Shown in pieces: positions 6,635-9,730 of a stretch of DNA of 9,730 bases. The notes beneath the pieces are model-generated. The model ran no database searches, was not told the origin of the DNA, and saw only the letters and a list, made by a program, of their open reading frames with translations. Position 1 is the stretch's first letter, and each line of letters starts with the position of its first letter. This stretch comes from a bacterium (GTDB lineage: Bacteria; Chloroflexota; Dormibacteria; Aeolococcales; Bog-877). Made by a program: the position numbers and the translations under genes. Location of the stretch: positions 1 through 9,730 of the forward strand of contig JAJZGN010000062.1 of the NCBI GenBank assembly GCA_021798435.1, in the 5' to 3' direction.

Positions 6635-7633
6635 TCAGGCCGCGTACGCCCGGAGACTCGGGTCGGCGTCCAGCGGCTCTAGGTCGAAGCCACGGAGGCT
6701 GGCCCGGACCAGCCCGGCGGCCCCGATCATGGCAGCGTTGTCGGTGCACAGGGAGGGGGCGGGGATCACCACTTCGGCCACCTTGGCGAAGCGCTCCCGC
6801 ACCGTGGCCCGCAGAAGGCCGTTGCTGGCAACTCCCCCCGCCACCACCACCCGGGAGGCGCCAGCGCTCTCCGCGGCCGCCTCCAGCTGGGCCACCAGGG
6901 TCTCCACCACGGCAAGGCGAAAGCTGGCCGCGACGTCCGCCACCACTTGGGGATCCGTGGGGTCCAGCCCCCTCAGAAGGTAGAGGACCGCCGTCTTCAG
7001 TCCGCTGAAGGAGAAGTTGAAGTCGGGCAACAGAGGCCGCGGCAGGCGGTACCTTCCCGGGTTGCCGGAACCGGCGGCCCGGTCTATCTCCGGACCGCCA
7101 GGGTAGGCCAGCCCCAGCATCCGCGCCACCTTGTCGAAGGCCTCGCCGGCCGCGTCGTCGCGGGTGGCACCCATCAGGACCACGTCATCGTCAGCCCGAT
7201 AGTGGATGAGGTCGGTGTGTCCTCCGCTGACCACCAGGGCCACGAACGGAGGCTCCAGGCCCGGCTCGGCGAGCTTTGCCGCCAGCACATGCCCAGTCAT
7301 GTGGTTCACCCCCACCAGGGGGAGACCTGTGGCCAGAGCCAATCCCTGGGCATAGCTCACCCCCACGGCCAGGCAGCCGACCAGCCCCGGCCCCCTGGTG
7401 ACAGCGATCCCATCCACCCCGGTCAGACCCCCCGACACGGGCTCCAGAGCCTGGTCGACCACCCCCCCGAGGCGCTCCAGGTGCATCCGGGCCGCCAGCT
7501 CCGGCACAACCCCGCCGTACCGGGCATGGGCGTCTGCCTGCGAAGCCACCACTGACGATCGGACTGTCCAGTCCGACTCGACGACGGCCGCGGCCGTCTC
7601 GTCGCAGGAGGTCTCGATCGCGAGCAACCTCAC
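6635..7633 (-). CDS. tsaD: tRNA threonylcarbamoyladenosine transferase subunit TsaD
   Basis: A 332-residue catalytic subunit that transfers the threonylcarbamoyl group from TC-AMP to A37 of ANN-decoding tRNAs (t6A), acting with TsaB and TsaE. It starts LLAIETSCDET. The metal ligands are visible: H111 and H115 in GVNHMTGH, and D298 in SLCTDNAAMIG. VVSGGHTDL (134-142), TRDDAAGEAFDKVARMLGLAYPGGP (157-181) and VVVAGGVASNGLLR (262-275) complete the ASKHA nucleotide fold. The HMxGH motif has Thr where Glu is common. The GTG start at 7631-7633 overlaps the rimI stop by 4 nt (GTGA). A longer in-frame reading to 7744 adds a low-complexity Gly/Pro-rich leader that only shadows rimI. Length and start fit the family. 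Confidence 0.96.
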   Translation of the reverse strand: MRLLAIETSCDETAAAVVESDWTVRSSVVASQADAHARYGGVVPELAARMHLERLGGVVDQALEPVSGGLTGVDGIAVTRGPGLVGCLAVGVSYAQGLALATGLPLVGVNHMTGHVLAAKLAEPGLEPPFVALVVSGGHTDLIHYRADDDVVLMGATRDDAAGEAFDKVARMLGLAYPGGPEIDRAAGSGNPGRYRLPRPLLPDFNFSFSGLKTAVLYLLRGLDPTDPQVVADVAASFRLAVVETLVAQLEAAAESAGASRVVVAGGVASNGLLRATVRERFAKVAEVVIPAPSLCTDNAAMIGAAGLVRASLRGFDLEPLDADPSLRAYAA

Positions 7634-8187
7634 CCGCCAGGCCACCCCGGATCCGGCAGCGGGCCCAGCCCTTCGGCCTCCAACGCCCCCGCCACCTGGA
7701 GGAAGTGGGCCTTGAAGCGCGGAGCCTGGATGAGGTCCGACCACATGACCAAGGCGTCCTCTCCGTTGTCGGTGTAGTATCCCCGCCGCCGGCCCAGGAT
7801 CCTGAACCCGAAGCTGTCATAGAGGTGGATGGCCACCTCGTTGCTGGGGCGCACCTCCAGGCTGATGAAGTTGGCGCCCAGATGGTAGGAGCGGTTCACC
7901 AGCGCGCAGAACATCGTCCGCCCCAGCCCGAGCCCCTGCTCCGATCGGCGAACCCCGATGGTGGTCACGTGGGCCTCCTCGCCCACCACCCAGAGGCCCC
8001 CGTAGGCCGCGATCTGGTCCTCTCTCCAGAGGCACTGGTAGTGGGCGGAGCGGTTCCCGGTCAGCTCTCGATGGTAGGCATTGCCAGGCCAGGGAGAAGG
8101 GAAGACGTCGATCTCGATCACCCGGACCTCAGGGATGTCCTGGATCTGCATCGGGGCCAGCCGCAGGCGCTGGGAAATCAGGATCAC
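7630..8187 (-). CDS. rimI: Ribosomal-protein-alanine N-acetyltransferase RimI (GNAT)
   Basis: 185 residues from a GTG that overlaps the tsaB stop by 4 nt (GTGA). It is a GNAT acetyltransferase: LRLAPMQIQDIPEVRVIE (8-25), FPSPW (29-33), the acetyl-CoA pyrophosphate loop RRSEQGLGLGR (80-90), LEVRPSNEVAIHLYDSFGF (110-128) and YYTDNGEDALVMW (137-149). E111 and Y123 match the catalytic E103 and Y115 of E. coli RimI. In E. coli the enzyme acetylates the N-terminus of ribosomal protein bS18, and in many bacteria it is encoded beside tsaB/tsaD, as here. About 35 residues after YYTDNGEDALVMW exceed the usual 150-residue form and have no recognised domain. A longer reading to 8373 adds an Arg/Gly/Pro-rich leader lying inside tsaB and is rejected. 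Confidence 0.93.
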   Translation of the reverse strand: MILISQRLRLAPMQIQDIPEVRVIEIDVFPSPWPGNAYHRELTGNRSAHYQCLWREDQIAAYGGLWVVGEEAHVTTIGVRRSEQGLGLGRTMFCALVNRSYHLGANFISLEVRPSNEVAIHLYDSFGFRILGRRRGYYTDNGEDALVMWSDLIQAPRFKAHFLQVAGALEAEGLGPLPDPGWPGG

Positions 8188-8810
8188 CGCTGGGCTCCCA
8201 CTCGGACCGCGTAATCGGCGCTGACCTGATCGTACGGCACCCCGGGCCCTTCCGCGGCGGCAGCGAGTCGGGCGAGGGCCCGGTCCAAGCCGCGGCCCGG
8301 GTTTAGCCGCCGCTGGCCAGCGCCGACCGACGCCACGCCCTCCGGGTCGATGACCCCGGGGGCTTCGAGCCACGATGGAGGGAAGTCCTCGCCCTGGCTG
8401 ACCAGCTGGCTCGGGCTGACCGCCGTCCAGCCCACCTCCGTCGCCGAGAACAGCTGTCCGAGGAGGCCGCCGCGCCCAGCGCTCCGCAGCACCAGGGCCC
8501 GGGCGCCCACCGGGTCCACCGTCTCCGCTACGACCTGCAGACTTCCGACCAGGTGTATCGGTAGCCCTCGGCCTTGGGCGAACCCCAGCCCTGCCGCCAG
8601 CCCCGACCGGACTCCAATGTAGGAGCCGGGCCCCCGGGCCACCAGCACCGCAGTCACCGGCGAGGGGACCACCTTGAGGAGGTCCCGCAAGGACTCGTGG
8701 ACCGAGCCAACGCCCCCGGTCACCGCCCGGTGCCCCATCACCGCCCCCCCTTCAGAGATGACTACCAGCCCCGCGCCCCGGACCGAGGTGTCCAGCACCA
8801 GCTCAGCCAC
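8184..8810 (-). CDS. tsaB: tRNA threonylcarbamoyladenosine biosynthesis protein TsaB
   Basis: 208 residues from a GTG at 8808-8810, overlapping the tsaE stop by 8 nt. TsaB is the non-catalytic ASKHA-fold partner that dimerises with TsaD. The first strand AELVLDTSVRGAGLVV and the diagnostic RGPGSYIGVRSGLAAGLGFA (59-78) are clear, followed by LPIHLVGSLQVVAE. The middle DARRGEVY-like segment of most TsaB proteins is degraded here to SAGRGGLLGQLF, and the C-terminus ends SADYAVRV instead of the common PxYLR. It is therefore a divergent but recognisable member. The reading frame is open to 8987, but the added 59 residues lie within tsaE and are Arg/Trp/Ser-rich. No strong ribosome site is seen, and translation is probably coupled to tsaE. 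Confidence 0.92.
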   Translation of the reverse strand: MAELVLDTSVRGAGLVVISEGGAVMGHRAVTGGVGSVHESLRDLLKVVPSPVTAVLVARGPGSYIGVRSGLAAGLGFAQGRGLPIHLVGSLQVVAETVDPVGARALVLRSAGRGGLLGQLFSATEVGWTAVSPSQLVSQGEDFPPSWLEAPGVIDPEGVASVGAGQRRLNPGRGLDRALARLAAAAEGPGVPYDQVSADYAVRVGAQR

Positions 8811-9246
8811 GACCGAACTCCTGCGCCAGCTCCGCCGGAAGGCGCAGTTGGAGACGCCGGCGCTGTTCCCCCAAGATCGCGATCTCCACCTCGCCCGTGT
8901 ACCAGCCAGGACCCGCTCGCTCGCCCCACTCCACGACCGCCGCCCCCTCCTCCAGATGCTCGTCCAGCCCAAGGGAGGCGAGATCAAATCCGTCCGGCAG
9001 GCGGTAAAGATCCAGATGGTGGACGGTCACCCTTCCTGGATGGATGGAGTGGAGAAGGAAGGTGGGGCTGCGGACATCCTGCTCCCCCCCGGCCCCCGCC
9101 ACGATGCCCTGGACCAGGGTCGTCTTACCCGCCCCTAGCTGGCCCCTCAACGACAGGCAGTCCCCAGACCGAAGGCAGTTGCCCAACCGGGCACCTATTG
9201 CTCTGGTGTCGTCCGGGCCCGCGGAGAGGATCTCGATCTCTTCCAA
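8803..9246 (-). CDS. tsaE: tRNA threonylcarbamoyladenosine biosynthesis ATPase TsaE
   Basis: About 147 residues, the usual length. TsaE is the P-loop ATPase that resets the TsaB-TsaD complex during t6A formation. The Walker A loop GQLGAGKTT (35-43), SPTFLLHSI (60-68), HHLDLYRLPD with D79 (76-85), LGLDEHL and VVEWGERAG (104-112) are all diagnostic. The start is uncertain. TTG at 9244-9246 has a weak TAGG site 7 nt upstream and begins right before the conserved part. TTG at 9250-9252 would add two residues. A GTG at 9337-9339 would overlap thiL by 85 nt and add an Ala/Gly/Arg-rich leader unlike the family. With either TTG the gene begins within 10 nt of the thiL stop, so the two are very likely co-transcribed. 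Confidence 0.93.
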   Translation of the reverse strand: MEEIEILSAGPDDTRAIGARLGNCLRSGDCLSLRGQLGAGKTTLVQGIVAGAGGEQDVRSPTFLLHSIHPGRVTVHHLDLYRLPDGFDLASLGLDEHLEEGAAVVEWGERAGPGWYTGEVEIAILGEQRRRLQLRLPAELAQEFGRG

Positions 9247-9254
9247 GAGCAAGC

Positions 9255-9730
9255 CTAGAAGTGCCGGAAGCCTGGCGCCGGCGGCCCCACCTCGGGCCCC
9301 TCGGGACGCTCCAGGAGGAGCACGCCCTCCCCCTGACACGCCCTTCCGACAACGGAAATCCCGGCACCGCCCGAGATTGACGTCAGCTCCCGTGCCACCG
9401 GCTCGGGAAGGCAGACCAGCAGCTCGTAGTCTTCACCGCCTCCCGCACCCAGCTGAAGCGATCCCCCGGGGAAGAAGTGCTCCAGCTCGCTCTCCAGGGG
9501 CAGGTGGTCAGCCCAGAGCTCAATCCGGCAGGAGCTGGCCGCAGCCAGCCGGCCGGCGTCGACCAGGAGCCCGTCACTGAGATCGGTCATGGCGTGGGCG
9601 CCGGCAGCCCGCAGGCGCCGACCCTCGGCCAGACGGGGGACAGGGGCCACCAGCCGCTGGCGCCACGACTCCGGCGGAACCGTCCCGCGCTCCATTAGCC
9701 GGAGGGCGGCCGCGGCTCCGCCCAGCCGCC
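9255..9730 (-). CDS. thiL: Thiamine-monophosphate kinase ThiL, C-terminal part, 5' end beyond window
   Basis: About 158 codons are present and the frame stays open to the right edge (RLGGAAAALRLMERG upstream of the first internal Met at 9693-9695), so the gene starts outside the window. ThiL phosphorylates thiamine monophosphate to thiamine diphosphate, the active cofactor. GAHAMTDLSDGLLVDAGRLAAAS (about 40 codons in) and GAGGGEDYELLVCLPE are the conserved C-terminal half of this AIR synthase-related kinase. The C-terminus ends GFRHF. The N-terminal ATP/Mg-binding motifs cannot be checked. Its place upstream of tsaE is a common arrangement in Terrabacteria. It is followed by tsaE with essentially no gap. 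Confidence 0.93.
   Translation of the reverse strand, partial: RLGGAAAALRLMERGTVPPESWRQRLVAPVPRLAEGRRLRAAGAHAMTDLSDGLLVDAGRLAAASSCRIELWADHLPLESELEHFFPGGSLQLGAGGGEDYELLVCLPEPVARELTSISGGAGISVVGRACQGEGVLLLERPEGPEVGPPAPGFRHF

Noticed and set aside
4985..6682. 565-codon open frame on the plus strand opposite the acyl-CoA synthetase
   Set aside because: It is an antisense shadow of a gene with clear catalytic motifs. Its peptide is rich in Gly, Arg, Pro, His and Val with no recognisable domain, as expected for a GC-rich complementary frame.
7634..7744. Longer N-terminus for TsaD starting near 7744
   Set aside because: The extra 37 residues are Gly/Pro-rich, lie entirely within rimI, and are absent from the family, which starts at LLAIETSCDET.
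8188..8373. Longer N-terminus for RimI
   Set aside because: Arg/Gly/Pro-rich shadow of tsaB; the GTG at 8187 overlapping the tsaB stop matches the family start.
8811..8987. Longer N-terminus for TsaB
   Set aside because: It lies inside tsaE and has an Arg/Trp/Ser-rich composition unlike TsaB, whose first strand begins at AELVLDTS.
9247..9339. Longer TsaE from a GTG at 9339
   Set aside because: It would overlap thiL by 85 nt and add a Gly/Ala/Arg-rich leader not found in TsaE proteins, although GGAAGG stands near the GTG.
9255..9695. ThiL as a complete short gene starting at the Met at 9695
   Set aside because: The frame continues without a stop to the window edge with ThiL-like residues (LGGAAAALRLM), and the kinase's N-terminal half is missing, so this is a partial gene.

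Overview
The window is a GC-rich bacterial chromosome segment in which every supported gene lies on the minus strand, so transcription runs from the right edge to the left. Gene content is mostly housekeeping. The classical HrcA/CIRCE control of groESL, the thiL-tsaE-tsaB-rimI-tsaD order and the style of the RimI protein (EAHVTTIGV and YYTDNGEDALVMWS segments) suggest a deep-branching Terrabacteria lineage such as Chloroflexota/Dormibacterota or an actinobacterium. This placement is inference from recollection of family features, and no 16S or other marker is present.

Right to left the layout is as follows. (1) 9730-6635: the 3' part of thiL (thiamine-monophosphate kinase), then tsaE, tsaB, rimI and tsaD, packed with 4-8 nt overlaps or no gap. 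TsaB, TsaD and TsaE form the machine that puts the threonylcarbamoyl group on A37 of ANN-decoding tRNAs; RimI is the companion protein N-acetyltransferase. tsaB, rimI and tsaD are best started at GTG and tsaE at TTG. (2) 6627-4825: a medium-chain acyl-CoA synthetase-like gene with its own sigma70-type promoter (-35 TTGACT, 17 nt spacer, -10 TAAGCT), ending in a strong GC hairpin. (3) 4794-3234: an MFS phosphate:H+ symporter (PHS/Pho84 type) keeping all six phosphate-contacting residues known from the fungal PiPT structure. It is preceded by an 11-bp tandem direct repeat placed like a Pho box, and followed by another GC hairpin. (4) 3210-166: a heat-shock operon with promoter, perfect CIRCE operator plus a third half-site, groES, a GC hairpin region, groEL (TTG start, divergent, GGM/DGM tail) and a carbon-nitrogen hydrolase 26 nt downstream of groEL. 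(5) 161-1: the start of an IS607-type transposon (MerR-like DNA-binding N-terminus of the serine recombinase), cut by the window edge and inserted just past the hydrolase stop codon.

No gene-free stretch exceeds 300 bases. The largest gaps, 4707-4897 and 3134-3296, hold the regulatory sites and hairpins described. I found no RNA genes, CRISPR arrays or defence systems, and nothing I would call an undescribed biological system. The most rewarding leads are the putative Pho box on the phosphate transporter, the three-half-site CIRCE region, and the amidase carried in the groESL operon.
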